Shown: positions 44,359 through 55,018, counted from the stretch's first letter. The stretch is 60,393 nucleotides of DNA from JALJPB01 sp963933115 (GCA_963933115.1 CAWVSL010000014.1:1-60393), one strand, 5' to 3'. Numbers and translations are program-made. Notes: generated by a model not told the origin, from the letters alone.

Positions 44359-45702
44359 CTAGTTTCCTGCGACCTGCATTTCTTCAATAATTAATGACCC
44401 TGTACGAATACTTCCCCGCAAATCGACATCATTACCAACAGCGACTAAGCCTTTAAAAATATTTTGCAGCGTGCCTGAAATAGTAATTTCGCTAACCGGG
44501 TAAACTATTTTACCATTTTCAACCCAAAAACCTGCAGCACCTCGAGAATAATCACCGGTCAGTACGTTAACTCCTTGACCCATTAATTCTGTTACCAACA
44601 AACCCGTACCAAGCTTATTCAACATAGCTTCAAAGTCACCACCATTTGATGACACTAACCAGTTATGAATACCTCCAGCATGTCCTGTCGTAGTAAGTCC
44701 TAACTTACGTGCTGAATAACTGGTTAATAAATAAGTATCTAAAGCGCCAGCAGTGATAATACTTCTGTCTTGTGTCATTACACCTTCACTATCAAAAGCA
44801 CTACTCGCTAGCGCTTTTTTAATATGAGGGCGCTCTTCAATCGTTAAAAACTCAGGGAAGACTTGGCTGCCTAATGAGTCCATTAAAAAAGAGGATTTAC
44901 GATAAAGATTACCTCCACTGATGGCAGCAATAAAGTGGCCAAAAATAGTATTTGCAATATCGGCTCTAAACATGACAGGCACTTTAGACGTTGGGAGCTT
45001 TTGAGCATTTAAGCGTGAAAGTACTTCTTTGGCAGCTTGACGACCAATTTCACCGGCATCATCTAATAAGTCAAAGTCACGATTAACACTGTAAGCATAA
45101 TCGCGCTGCATTTCTTCACCCTCAGAGGCAATAGCAACACAGCTTAAACTGTGACGAGAACTTGGATACCCGACTAACTGTCCATGACTATTACCATACA
45201 CCTTAAAACCTTCAAAGCTTGCAAGTGTGGCGCCATCAGAATTGGTAATGCGCTTATCAAAGGCTAAAGCTTCATTTTCACAAGCTTTGGCTATCTCAAT
45301 CGCTTGTTCTGTTGATAAAACCTTTGGGTGATATAAATCTAAGTCTTGAGGACTCATCAGCAACATTTCTTTATCTGCTAAACCCGAACATTCATCTACG
45401 GATGTATATTTAGCAATATTGATGGCCGCTTGCACAGTTTGCTGTAAAGCATTCTCAGACAAGTCAGCGGTTGACGCACTGCCTTTTCTTCCTTCTTGAT
45501 AAACCGTTATACCCAAAGCACCATCACTGGTAAATTCAACATTCTCAACTTCACCTAAACGAGTACCAACACTTAACCCTTGGGTTCGACTCATGGCGAC
45601 TTCTGCACCATCAGCCCCTAACGTCTTGGCTAATTCAAGGACTTTGGCTACACGTTCTTTTACTTGTTCAAGTTGCTTGGTCAGGTTATCTTGCTGTGTC
45701 AT
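44359..45702 (-). CDS. pmbA: Metalloprotease PmbA/TldE subunit
   Basis: 447 residues, TldE-like partner of TldD. It lacks the HEXXXH motif found in TldD and contains the family blocks TLGADGAEVAMSRTQGLSVGTR, GHAGGIHNWLVSSNGGDFEAML and TGDYSRGAAGFWVENGKIVYPVSEITISG. The TldD/TldE heterodimer degrades unfolded peptides and matures microcins and CcdA-type targets in E. coli. tldD lies about 0.7 kb away beyond yjgA. Confidence 0.96.
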   Translation of the reverse strand: MTQQDNLTKQLEQVKERVAKVLELAKTLGADGAEVAMSRTQGLSVGTRLGEVENVEFTSDGALGITVYQEGRKGSASTADLSENALQQTVQAAINIAKYTSVDECSGLADKEMLLMSPQDLDLYHPKVLSTEQAIEIAKACENEALAFDKRITNSDGATLASFEGFKVYGNSHGQLVGYPSSRHSLSCVAIASEGEEMQRDYAYSVNRDFDLLDDAGEIGRQAAKEVLSRLNAQKLPTSKVPVMFRADIANTIFGHFIAAISGGNLYRKSSFLMDSLGSQVFPEFLTIEERPHIKKALASSAFDSEGVMTQDRSIITAGALDTYLLTSYSARKLGLTTTGHAGGIHNWLVSSNGGDFEAMLNKLGTGLLVTELMGQGVNVLTGDYSRGAAGFWVENGKIVYPVSEITISGTLQNIFKGLVAVGNDVDLRGSIRTGSLIIEEMQVAGN

Positions 45703-45816
45703 ATTAGATTTTATCTCTGATTAAACGCTAATTTAGTAAAAATTATTAGCTGAGTGCTTAATTTGGCTAGTTTGCCCTAGTTCATTTGCGTTATACTAGG
45801 AACAATTATTGTATTG

Positions 45817-46347
45817 ATGAATAACATTATGCCCCAGTCTGCACCTGATATCGATGAATTCGAAGAAGAATTAAAAAGTAAATCCGAAATAAAAAGAGAA
45901 ATGCATCAGATGCAAGACTTCGCCCAGAAATTGGTTGAACTGTCAAAACATCAACGCAGTAAAATTCCTCTTACTGAAGAGCTGCTTGCCGACATGATTT
46001 TAGCCGAAAAAATCAAAGGAAAGCATGAAGCGGTTCGTCGCCATATTCGTCATATTGCTAAAGTATTAATGGAGACAGATTTAGCTCCTATACATCAAGC
46101 ACTTGATGTTATGGCAAATAAACATCAACAAGAAAGCTCTAAATTTGTACGCTTAGAAAATATCCGTGAAGAGTTAATCACCGGTGATAATCAGACAGTT
46201 GAAATATATTTGGCCGATAATCAAAAAATGGAACGTCAAAAACTTAAACAGCTTATTCGCCAAGCAAAAAAAGAGAAAAAAACTGAAGCCATTGGTAAAT
46301 ACACTCAAGAGTTATTTAATTACCTTAAAGCAAACATTCCGCAGTAA
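45817..46347 (+). CDS. darP: Ribosome biogenesis factor DarP/YjgA
   Basis: About 176 residues, highly charged and helical (DUF615). The region EELKSKSEIKREMHQMQDFAQKLVELSKHQRSKIPLTEELLADMILAEKIKGKHEAVRRHIRHIAKVL matches the family. In E. coli YjgA (DarP) binds late 50S precursors. ATG 45817 and 45829 are both possible and no clear ribosome site decides. Divergent from pmbA, as in E. coli. Confidence 0.9.
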   Translation: MNNIMPQSAPDIDEFEEELKSKSEIKREMHQMQDFAQKLVELSKHQRSKIPLTEELLADMILAEKIKGKHEAVRRHIRHIAKVLMETDLAPIHQALDVMANKHQQESSKFVRLENIREELITGDNQTVEIYLADNQKMERQKLKQLIRQAKKEKKTEAIGKYTQELFNYLKANIPQ

Positions 46348-46371
46348 TTTTCAAATGATTCACTCGAATTA

Positions 46372-46403
46372 AAAAGACCTCGGTGCGACAAAATCGCACC
46401 GAG
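46372..46403 (-). terminator. Rho-independent terminator of tldD
   Basis: CTCGGTGCGA (46379-46388), loop CAAAA, TCGCACCGAG (46394-46403). On the minus strand the stem is followed by GTCTTTTTAATT, so it serves tldD; it can also slow transcripts arriving from darP. Confidence 0.85.
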
Positions 46404-46411
46404 ATAGTATA

Positions 46412-47866
46412 TTACTGTGTACCACCAATGGTCATACTATTAATTTTCAAAGTCGGTTGACCAACACCAACAGGGACACTTTGTCCATCTTTACCACAAA
46501 CACCCACACCATTATCAAGTTTTAAGTCATTACCCACCATAGAGACATTTTTCATAGCCTCAGGCCCACTTCCAATTAATGTTGCCCCTTTAATCGGTGA
46601 AGTAATTTCGCCATTTTCAATAAGGTAAGCTTCAGAAGAAGTGAAAACAAATTTACCCGAGGTAATATCCACCTGGCCGCCTGCAAAATTTGGCGCATAA
46701 ATACCTTTCTTTACTGACTTGATAATCTCACTAGGATCATGCTCGCCAGCAAGCATGTAAGTATTAGTCATTCTTGGCATCGGTAAATGAGCATAAGATT
46801 CACGACGCCCATTCCCTGTAGGTTTAACACCCATTAACGAAGCATTGTGCTTGTCTTGCATATACCCTTTCAAAATACCCTTTTCGATCAAAACATTGTA
46901 TTGTCCCGGAGTCCCTTCATCATCAATGTTTAAAGAGCCACGACGATTAGCCATAGTACCATCATCAACGATGGTGCATAACTCAGAGGTTACTTGCTGA
47001 CCTATTTTTCCAGAAAATGCCGATGAACCTTTCCGATTGAAATCACCCTCTAAGCCATGACCTACAGCTTCGTGAAGCAAAACGCCAGGCCAACCAGCGC
47101 CTAGTACTACAGGTAAAGTGCCCGCAGGAGAGTCAATAGCAACCAAATTAACTAAGGCTTGGCGAACGGCTTCTTCGGCATAGGCTAAATATCTAGCTTT
47201 ACCTGCTTCCACCTCAAAAAAGTAACTATAATCAGTACGAGCCCCACCACCTGAACTCGCACGTTCGCGTTTACCATTTTCTTCTACTAATACCGAACAA
47301 TTGAGTCTGACTAAGGGCCTAATATCTGTAGCGAAAGTGCCATCACTCGCCGCAACTAAAATTTTCTCATAAACCCCAGACAAGCTAACAATAACTTGTT
47401 GAACACGCTTATCGGTATCTCTTGCATGAGCTTCAACTTCATGCATCAAAGTGATTTTTTGCTCTTGGGTTAAACTTGAGAGTGGTTCAATAGATTGATA
47501 AGCACTGATGCCTTTTTGAGGCGTAAATATTTGTACTCTTGCAGTTTGGCCACTATCAGCAATACCCTTGGCGGCATCAGCCGCTTTTTGTAATGAAGAC
47601 GCTGAAATATCATCTGCATACGAAAAACCTGTTTTTTCACCAGAAATAGCTCGAACCCCAACCCCTCGCTCAATATTATACGAACCATCCTTAACAATAC
47701 CATCTTCAAGCACCCAAGACTCATGTTGGCTAGACTGAAAATAAAGATCGGCTAAGTCGACTTTATTTTGATAAATACTGTTTAAGGTCTGGTTTAAAAA
47801 CGCCTGATCTAAACCGCTATCACCAATGAGCTCTTGCTCAACATTTTGATCGACAACATTACTCAT
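46412..47866 (-). CDS. tldD: Metalloprotease TldD
   Basis: 484 residues, the catalytic partner of PmbA/TldE. The zinc-binding HEXXXH is in VLLHEAVGHGLEGDFNRKGSSAF (about residues 265-270); the third ligand Cys is probably in VGVCGKDGQ near the C-terminus. It overlaps the upstream nitrilase-family gene by 8 bp, so it likely ends a long mreB-to-tldD gene string. A terminator follows. Confidence 0.96.
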   Translation of the reverse strand: MSNVVDQNVEQELIGDSGLDQAFLNQTLNSIYQNKVDLADLYFQSSQHESWVLEDGIVKDGSYNIERGVGVRAISGEKTGFSYADDISASSLQKAADAAKGIADSGQTARVQIFTPQKGISAYQSIEPLSSLTQEQKITLMHEVEAHARDTDKRVQQVIVSLSGVYEKILVAASDGTFATDIRPLVRLNCSVLVEENGKRERASSGGGARTDYSYFFEVEAGKARYLAYAEEAVRQALVNLVAIDSPAGTLPVVLGAGWPGVLLHEAVGHGLEGDFNRKGSSAFSGKIGQQVTSELCTIVDDGTMANRRGSLNIDDEGTPGQYNVLIEKGILKGYMQDKHNASLMGVKPTGNGRRESYAHLPMPRMTNTYMLAGEHDPSEIIKSVKKGIYAPNFAGGQVDITSGKFVFTSSEAYLIENGEITSPIKGATLIGSGPEAMKNVSMVGNDLKLDNGVGVCGKDGQSVPVGVGQPTLKINSMTIGGTQ

Positions 47867-48725
47867 ATGACTTTAACTCAACTGTAAACTTATTATGTTC
47901 ATTGACGGGCATTGCCGCACGAACGCGATTAACTTCTGTTTGAAGGTACTGACTTGTAATATAACCTTCACCTATTTCTTTACGGGCTAAAATTTCACCC
48001 CAAGGACTTATTATCATACTGTGGCCCCAAGTCTCACGACCATTAGCATGGGTGCCTTCTTGTGCAGCGGCAATAATATAAATTTGATTCTCAATGGCTC
48101 TAGCCTGCAATAAAGCCTGCCAATGAACTTTACCTGTGACCCGAGTAAAGGCACTTGGAACAGTAATGACTGTTGCTCCTTGAACAGTTAACTGACGATA
48201 CAAGGCAGGAAAGCGGATATCATAACAAACTGACAAACCAATATTTACCTCTCCTTGTTTAGCTAACGCTACAGAGTCTCCCGCTTGAGTATATTTAGAC
48301 TCAAGGTAATATTTTTCACTGTCATTAACATTAACATCAAATAAATGAATTTTATCATACCGAGCAATCAGCTCCCCCTGAGGAGAAAAAACACAACAAG
48401 TATTAGTGAATTTTTCACCACAGGGAGCTAATACTGGGATAGTTCCTGCTACTAAGGTAACATTAAATTCTCTAGCAATAGCAGACAACGCCTTAAGTAA
48501 ATACTCAGTGTCTAAGGTATTCCTTGCTAAGGTCAGTTGTGCCGTTTCTTTACTACCAAAGAACAAGCAACATTCAGGTAAAACAACAATATGTTCATCG
48601 TTATTATCAAGAACGTCGTCTGAATTGATATCAGCGCAAAGCGCCGTTAATTCTCGATTGATTTTTGCTAAATTTTTCTCAACATCTGGCACAGAGCATA
48701 ATTGAATAGCAGATAATCTAACCAT
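47859..48725 (-). CDS. Carbon-nitrogen hydrolase (nitrilase superfamily)
   Basis: 288 residues. The Glu-Lys-Cys triad is visible: VLPECCLFFG (Glu about 52), RYDKIHLFDV (Lys about 125) and LSVCYDIRFPALYRQL (Cys about 167). It resembles the Nit1/YbeM group; in some organisms such enzymes repair deaminated glutathione. The gene overlaps both yhdP (8 bp) and tldD (8 bp), a conserved place in many gammaproteobacteria. The substrate is not proved by sequence. Confidence 0.88.
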   Translation of the reverse strand: MVRLSAIQLCSVPDVEKNLAKINRELTALCADINSDDVLDNNDEHIVVLPECCLFFGSKETAQLTLARNTLDTEYLLKALSAIAREFNVTLVAGTIPVLAPCGEKFTNTCCVFSPQGELIARYDKIHLFDVNVNDSEKYYLESKYTQAGDSVALAKQGEVNIGLSVCYDIRFPALYRQLTVQGATVITVPSAFTRVTGKVHWQALLQARAIENQIYIIAAAQEGTHANGRETWGHSMIISPWGEILARKEIGEGYITSQYLQTEVNRVRAAMPVNEHNKFTVELKSYE

Positions 48726-51700
48726 CAACAGCGACTTCTATTAGTGGTAGAACCTTAGAATGATCACTCGGTATTATAGCTTTATATTGGTTAACTGCCC
48801 CAGAATTCTCCTTACTTTGCGGTTCAATAAATTTCTCAATCACTTTGGGCGGTGATGAACTTCCAACACTCACATCTTGACTTTTACGGTTAACTTCGCG
48901 AACTATTGGCTTATCTGCAGCACCTGTAACTTCAAAAACAACTTCATAAATAACCGAAGCAGTAATGATTTCATTAATGGCAAGACCGGTTAAAAACGCT
49001 ACAGGGTTTAACGTAGCAATCCAAGCAATGGTCGGTAAACTGGAGGTTAAATTAGGTTTATAATTCATTCGGTAATCTAATAAACTTGTGGTTAAGTCGG
49101 TATTTCCTTTAACAACCAAATCTCCTGCAGCGCCCTTCATTTTTGTGTTTTCAGTATAAAAAATGCCTTTTTTTATCTCAAAATCACCAGTGATTTTACT
49201 ATAAAACATCCCTTCACTGAAAATATCTCTAAAGTCGAGTTTAAGTTTTCTCGCCAATGACCCTAAACTTAATATCGAAGCAACCCTAATACCTTTATCA
49301 TCGACATCAGAGAGTAAGCCATCGTCAATTTTTGCTTTAATATTACCGTTGAGTTCACTTAAGAGAAAGTCTTGAGGTCCGCCTTGCCAATCAAAGGTAA
49401 AATCAAGTTTTGCACCGCTTTCAGTTATACTTGAAGCGAAGTCTAACTTATTCATTTCAAACTCAATATCCTCAACTGATAATCTCCCTGACAATACCGT
49501 TTGTGAGTCTGGGTTGTCAGCAACGGTGTCATCAAATTGCCAAAAGCCAGTTAAGGCTAAATTATTTTTATTCCTATTCGCGGTAAAATTAGTAAGATTA
49601 ATCTTATTCGCTTGATTACGTTGCAATTCAAAGATCAATTTACCAAAGTCTATTTTGCCAACCCGGCAACTGTCACACGATAGCCTTATAGGAGGGATAC
49701 GACTGAAAAGGACTTTATCATCGTTCAATTGATCCAGTTTAGTTACCAAAGCATTAGACTGATCATCAAAAGCATATTCACTGGATAAATGTAAGAAGTC
49801 GGCTTCAACATCAATACCTTGTTCTAACCAAGAAGGATAAAACTTTATCTCTGTGCGCGCTTCTTTAGCGTTTAGTTGCAGTAACCACCACTGCTTTTGA
49901 TCTGACAAATTAAAAGATACATCAGTAAGACTCTGTCCCAATACATTTAACTGACCAATAGAGCCTCTAATTCGCTCTGGCATGGCAAGTAACGGTCTGT
50001 ATTTATTGATACTAGAGTATTCATTAGTGTCGAGTTGGCTAGCCTCTTTTACATCTGAGAGGCTAGTGATAATGTCACTAATAAAAGGTTGCCAACTTGA
50101 GAATTCAGCTTCAGCTAAAGCAGATGTGATATGAAAACCGTCCATAGGTAATAACATTTTTTCATTACCGAGTATTAGATGCGCCTTAGAAAAATAGACG
50201 GCTGACTGACGCTCTATAGCCGAAGCGCTCACACCATCAGTCACCTGGTCTGCCAAATCCCCCGAATGGTTTAACACACCATAAAAACTTAATTGCTCAC
50301 CTAAGTTAATATCAAGGGCAGATGTATTAAAGTCACCACTGATATTAAAACTAAAAGCTGAACGCTCGTTGTCCACTTTGTTATAAGGTGCCGGTATCAT
50401 AAGTCCCATTCCTAGCAGTGATGAGCTGCCTGAAAAGTCATATGAAAAACCACCATCATGGTGAGTATTTAGTGACAAATCACCTTGCCATTGCAACTGC
50501 CCCTCAACATATTCTTTTAATAATTTAGGCACATGTGCTTGCCAATTTTTTTGCTGCCAGTTGGCATTCATCTGAATGTTAGTGCTAAAGTAATTTTCTT
50601 TATCGCTACTATTAATATTAAGATCTACCGGCATACCTTGCCAAATGAGTGATAAATCCCGAGTATTAATTACTGCATTATTAAAAGTTAACTGCCCTTT
50701 AAGCTCACTAAACGTCATTTTAGGACTTTGTAAATCGAGTAAGTTATCATTAAAATTTATCAGCCCCTTAGCAACAACTTCGCCAGGACGCTCAAGGGGT
50801 AAGTCTAAGCGAAACTCACCACTAATATCTTTACTGATATTTAGCTGAGCTAACGTTTTGCCGACACTCCCTTTTAGTGAGCTATTAAGCATTAATTGCG
50901 TTACATCACTTGGGTTTACGTCGTTAAGATTAGCGTCAACCGTTAAAATGGAGTCACCTGCCAATTGACTAATACCAACCTCAACGCCAGTAACATCTAG
51001 GCCCGATAGATTACCGGCTCGGCCAGTGATCATCATACTATTATTAGTAAAATTCAAATTAGCTGCAAAACCAGTAATATCGGCCCACTGATCATTAAAA
51101 TTAAATTGGCTGTTCGATAATTCAGCATCAACAGTAAATACACCATTACGGTCTTCAAATGGAAAATTGGCAAACGCGCCATGATAAATCACTAACGCTT
51201 GATCAATATCGCCACCGACTAAAGCTGCTTTTAAATAGCCGACTAAATTGTCACTCATTGAGGTTAACGGAAAGTAATGGTGTGCAAGCTCAGCATGCCC
51301 TTCCGTCACTGTAGCAAGTAATGACATTTGTGCCAGCCCAACCTTTGGCACTTCAATACCAAGGTCTGCAGATAATTTTAGCTCATTGGAATTGAAATTT
51401 AGTTGTTGAGTGGTCAACTGCCAGCCATTATCGTCAAAAGCCACCCTCAAATTGACCGATAAATCCTCATAAGGTATTGGTAAAATAAAGTGACGTTCAA
51501 AGTCTAGTGCGCCTTGACTAGCGGTTAAGTCAACCAGTAGTTTATTATCGGCAAAGAGAACACTGCCTTGGCTATTTTTTATTCCAGGTATACCTTGAGA
51601 AAACTGCGTTGAAAGTTGATCAAAGTCAGCGGACACTTGATAGTCTCCCGCTTGTGATTGGAGGTAAAATTGATCAATACCACCTTGCATCGCCAACTTT

Positions 51701-52815
51701 TTAACCGTCGCTCTCATTTGCTTATCAGCAGAAAACAACGGAAATAAATGGGTTAAACTGGCTAGATCTAAGTAGGAGAAATAAGCAAGAAAATCATCCT
51801 GATCTCGCTTGAACTCGATCGTTAAGGGTCGTAATGCTTGGTTATTATCACTAAATTGTAAAGGACTGGACTCAACCTTAAGTTGGTTTAAATCATCCAA
51901 GTTTGACAGTAATATATCACCATTATCTAAAGAAAAGCGTTGACTGATTTTTTGATGTTGCCAGCTTATTTCACTGTCAGCAAAAGCGAGTTGCAACTTT
52001 TGTGCAAGACCATTATTAACCGTTAACCAAGCCGAAAAATTTATCGACGAATGGGTTTTTTCATTATCAATAGCTAATACTTGGTCAAGCCAGGGCGTAA
52101 TATTAAGGTTATTGCCCTCAAGATAAATAGTGCCATTGATATCTTGGCTCTGATTACCTGAGACATCGAGAGATAACTGAATATTATTAGACGTTAAGCC
52201 ATCAAGAATAATATCCGCTTTAGCAAGATGACGATCTCCTAAGTTAAGCCAATCAAGTTTATTAATTAAAAAAGTTCGTTGTCGTTCGCCATTATTTACA
52301 ATAATCTTACTTTCTCGAAGAGAGAATTTATCGATTTGCTGATAAAACAAGTCGGCTAAACTTTCTAATATCACCACCTTGCTTTTACTAGCCGCCGGTG
52401 CATTAGCCTCAGTGGCAGATGATGTCTCTAAAAGTGCGAGTCTGTCTAAAGTTAATTGGGCGCCAGATAAAACAAAATCATCGGTAATGACTTGTTGTAA
52501 AAATAATGATTGCCAAAAGTTTAGTCTAATATCAATGCTAGCAATAGTTAGCTTTGCAAGCTCATTGCTAACAAGTTGAACATCATTGGCGATAAGTGTT
52601 GGACCAGTTTCATACCAACCCATTGAGAGTAAACCAATAGTGACATTACTTTCATAACGGTCATTAATGAAGTTCTCAACATCTTGACGGTAATTTTGTG
52701 CATAAGGCAACATCAAACGTAGCGCACTAATCAAGACAGCAAATAGCACTAAAAGCACCGCAATGCTTTTATAAACTCTATTTAACCAGCGATTTGAGAC
52801 TATTGATATCGACAA
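48718..52815 (-). CDS. yhdP: AsmA-family phospholipid transport protein YhdP
   Basis: 1365 residues. N-terminal membrane helix (YKSIAVLLVLFAVLISALRLMLPYAQNY) followed by a very long periplasmic region of repeated beta strands, the DUF3971 and AsmA-like C-terminal parts. In E. coli YhdP, with TamB and YdbH, forms bridges that carry phospholipid to the outer membrane. The C-terminal piece (LDYRMNYKPNLTSSLPTIAWIATLNPVAFLTGLAINEII) is typical. It is the largest gene in the mreB-tldD string and shows no frameshift. Confidence 0.93.
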   Translation of the reverse strand: MSISIVSNRWLNRVYKSIAVLLVLFAVLISALRLMLPYAQNYRQDVENFINDRYESNVTIGLLSMGWYETGPTLIANDVQLVSNELAKLTIASIDIRLNFWQSLFLQQVITDDFVLSGAQLTLDRLALLETSSATEANAPAASKSKVVILESLADLFYQQIDKFSLRESKIIVNNGERQRTFLINKLDWLNLGDRHLAKADIILDGLTSNNIQLSLDVSGNQSQDINGTIYLEGNNLNITPWLDQVLAIDNEKTHSSINFSAWLTVNNGLAQKLQLAFADSEISWQHQKISQRFSLDNGDILLSNLDDLNQLKVESSPLQFSDNNQALRPLTIEFKRDQDDFLAYFSYLDLASLTHLFPLFSADKQMRATVKKLAMQGGIDQFYLQSQAGDYQVSADFDQLSTQFSQGIPGIKNSQGSVLFADNKLLVDLTASQGALDFERHFILPIPYEDLSVNLRVAFDDNGWQLTTQQLNFNSNELKLSADLGIEVPKVGLAQMSLLATVTEGHAELAHHYFPLTSMSDNLVGYLKAALVGGDIDQALVIYHGAFANFPFEDRNGVFTVDAELSNSQFNFNDQWADITGFAANLNFTNNSMMITGRAGNLSGLDVTGVEVGISQLAGDSILTVDANLNDVNPSDVTQLMLNSSLKGSVGKTLAQLNISKDISGEFRLDLPLERPGEVVAKGLINFNDNLLDLQSPKMTFSELKGQLTFNNAVINTRDLSLIWQGMPVDLNINSSDKENYFSTNIQMNANWQQKNWQAHVPKLLKEYVEGQLQWQGDLSLNTHHDGGFSYDFSGSSSLLGMGLMIPAPYNKVDNERSAFSFNISGDFNTSALDINLGEQLSFYGVLNHSGDLADQVTDGVSASAIERQSAVYFSKAHLILGNEKMLLPMDGFHITSALAEAEFSSWQPFISDIITSLSDVKEASQLDTNEYSSINKYRPLLAMPERIRGSIGQLNVLGQSLTDVSFNLSDQKQWWLLQLNAKEARTEIKFYPSWLEQGIDVEADFLHLSSEYAFDDQSNALVTKLDQLNDDKVLFSRIPPIRLSCDSCRVGKIDFGKLIFELQRNQANKINLTNFTANRNKNNLALTGFWQFDDTVADNPDSQTVLSGRLSVEDIEFEMNKLDFASSITESGAKLDFTFDWQGGPQDFLLSELNGNIKAKIDDGLLSDVDDKGIRVASILSLGSLARKLKLDFRDIFSEGMFYSKITGDFEIKKGIFYTENTKMKGAAGDLVVKGNTDLTTSLLDYRMNYKPNLTSSLPTIAWIATLNPVAFLTGLAINEIITASVIYEVVFEVTGAADKPIVREVNRKSQDVSVGSSSPPKVIEKFIEPQSKENSGAVNQYKAIIPSDHSKVLPLIEVAVDG

Positions 52816-52905
52816 CGTTAGTCATTCCTCTTGCTTTACATTTTACAGTTTCAGTTTAAATGAGCCTAAACTCATCACGCTATCCTAAAAAAAAACGCTT
52901 AAAAC

Positions 52906-54399
52906 TTACATCATAACCACATCAAACTGCTCTTGATTATACATAGGTTCAGTCTGTACTTTAATGACCTTACCAATAAAAACTTCAACTTCTGCAAGAC
53001 TATGATATTCATCATTAACTAAAAACTCACTTACCGAAGAGGACGCATAAACAATAAATTTATCCGCTTCATACGCACGGTTTACTCTGACAATCTCTCG
53101 CAGAATTTCAAAACAAATGGTCTCAACGGTTTTTAAACTACCTCTTCCTGTGCATAACGGGCATTCGCCACACAAGACATGTTCTAAAGACTCTCGTGTT
53201 CGCTTTCTCGTCATTTCGACTAGGCCAAGTGCAGAAAAACCATGAATACTAAATTTGACATTATCTTTGGCCATCGCCATTTCTAGACTATGTAATACTC
53301 TTCGTTTATGGTCTGCATCATGCATATCAATAAAATCAACAATAATAATTCCACCCAAGTTACGTAACCTCAGCTGACGAGCAATGGCTTGAGTTGCTTC
53401 AATATTAGTACTAAAGATAGTATCTTCTAAATTACGGTGTCCAACAAATGCGCCAGTATTAATATCAATAGTCGTCATGGCTTCCGTTTGATCAAAGATT
53501 AAATAACCCCCCGATTTCAATGTGATTTTTCTATGTAATGCTCTTTGAATTTCGGCTTCCGTGTCAAAAGAGTCAAATATAGGTCGCTCACCACGGTAAT
53601 ATTCAACTTTACTCTCTAGCGCCGGCATAAACTCTTTAACAAACTCAATCACTAAGTCATAACTGAGCTTTGAGTCAACTCGCACACGTTCTAACGAACC
53701 GTCCACTGAGTCTCTAATAATTCTCAACGCCACTGATAAATCTTGATAAAGTGGCAGCTTGGTTTGCTTTCTTTTTTTCCGCTCCATCACCTTCTGCCAG
53801 ACTTTACGTAAAAATTCGGCGTCGTGTTTAAGCTCAACTTCACAAGCCCCTTCTGCAGCTGTTCGAACAATAAAGCCGTGCTCGTCATCACAAAAAGGGG
53901 TAATAATACTTTGTAAACGTTTACGTTCTGCGACGTCTTCAATACGTTGCGATATACCCGCACGAGCGGTAAATGGCATCAAGACTAAATACCTTGCTGC
54001 CACAGTAATATCGGTAGTTAATCTCGCACCTTTGGTACCTAAAGGGTCTTTAACCACCTGCACCATTAAGTACTGACCTTCGTGAACCAAAGTACGAATA
54101 TCAGTAACAACATCACTTTGACCCTTTTTAGTTGACTTACTAGCCGTAGGCTCTTCACCACCAATCATCAGTGATGAATTGATGTCTGCAGCATGTAAAA
54201 AAGCCGCTTTGTCTAAATTAATGTCAACAAATGCCGCTTGCATACCCGGTAATACACGGATAATTTTACCTAAATATATATTGCCAACTAAGCCGCGTTT
54301 CGCTTCTCGCTCAATACTCACTTCTTGCAATAAGCCACTTTCAATTAGCGCCACACGCGTTTCGCTTGGCGTAACATTAATTAATAACTCACCTGGCAT
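52906..54399 (-). CDS. rng: Ribonuclease G
   Basis: 497 residues. RNase E/G family catalytic domain: an S1 domain (about 38-125), RNase H-like and DNase I-like parts, with YLIFDQTEAMTTIDINTGAFVG (metal-binding Asp), IIIVDFIDM and the zinc-link CGECPLCTGRG. It lacks the long RNase E scaffold, so it is RNase G, which trims 16S rRNA 5' ends. GGAG precedes the ATG; the start overlaps maf by 11 bp. Confidence 0.96.
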   Translation of the reverse strand: MPGELLINVTPSETRVALIESGLLQEVSIEREAKRGLVGNIYLGKIIRVLPGMQAAFVDINLDKAAFLHAADINSSLMIGGEEPTASKSTKKGQSDVVTDIRTLVHEGQYLMVQVVKDPLGTKGARLTTDITVAARYLVLMPFTARAGISQRIEDVAERKRLQSIITPFCDDEHGFIVRTAAEGACEVELKHDAEFLRKVWQKVMERKKRKQTKLPLYQDLSVALRIIRDSVDGSLERVRVDSKLSYDLVIEFVKEFMPALESKVEYYRGERPIFDSFDTEAEIQRALHRKITLKSGGYLIFDQTEAMTTIDINTGAFVGHRNLEDTIFSTNIEATQAIARQLRLRNLGGIIIVDFIDMHDADHKRRVLHSLEMAMAKDNVKFSIHGFSALGLVEMTRKRTRESLEHVLCGECPLCTGRGSLKTVETICFEILREIVRVNRAYEADKFIVYASSSVSEFLVNDEYHSLAEVEVFIGKVIKVQTEPMYNQEQFDVVMM

Positions 54400-55018
54400 C
54401 TTGCTCTCCTATTTTAACGTCTTGTCCCTGCTGTATAGCAGAATATAAACCAAATGTTGCTAATAACTCGCTGGTTTCATAAAGGGGTAATCCAACAACA
54501 GCGGAATAACTGCCTTCAATGCGCCGAACAAATTGTCCACCAATACCCTGAATACCATAAGCACCGGCTTTATCTTGTGGCTCGCCCGACTGCCAGTAAG
54601 CGATTATTTCAGCGGTAGTTAGCGCTTTGAAATAAACATCTGTGGTGATTAATTCAACGCGCATAATTTCACCATCGGTCACCGCAATAGCTGTCAACAC
54701 TTGGTGTTTTTCTGCTGACAATGTATTTAGTATAGTAAGACAATCTGCTACATCGACAGGTTTGGCTAGAATTTTACTATCGATAACCACACAGGTATCA
54801 GCGCCAAGGACCACTTGATTAATTGAGGGCTTAACCCTGTTGGCAATCACCCGTGCTTTTTCTTTTGCCATTCGCACCACATACTCTATGGCTGCTTCAT
54901 CATCGAAAACAGACTCATCAATGTCAGCTGGCTGACAAATAAACTGATAGCCCAACTGAGACAATAACGCTTTTCGTCGCGGCGATTGTGATGCTAATAC
55001 CAGTTGTTTATTCATCAT
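54389..55018 (-). CDS. maf: Maf-family nucleotide pyrophosphatase (dTTP/UTP type, YhdE)
   Basis: 209 residues from ATG 55018 (ATG 55015 also possible). It has the Maf N-terminal motif LVLASQSPRRKALLSQLGY, the catalytic LGADTCVVIDSKILAKP (Asp about 74), and KAGAYGIQGIGGQFVRRIEGSYSAVVGLPLYET. It hydrolyses non-canonical or dTTP/UTP nucleotides to monophosphates. Between mreD and rng, the usual place for YhdE rather than YceF. Confidence 0.94.
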   Translation of the reverse strand: MMNKQLVLASQSPRRKALLSQLGYQFICQPADIDESVFDDEAAIEYVVRMAKEKARVIANRVKPSINQVVLGADTCVVIDSKILAKPVDVADCLTILNTLSAEKHQVLTAIAVTDGEIMRVELITTDVYFKALTTAEIIAYWQSGEPQDKAGAYGIQGIGGQFVRRIEGSYSAVVGLPLYETSELLATFGLYSAIQQGQDVKIGEQDAR

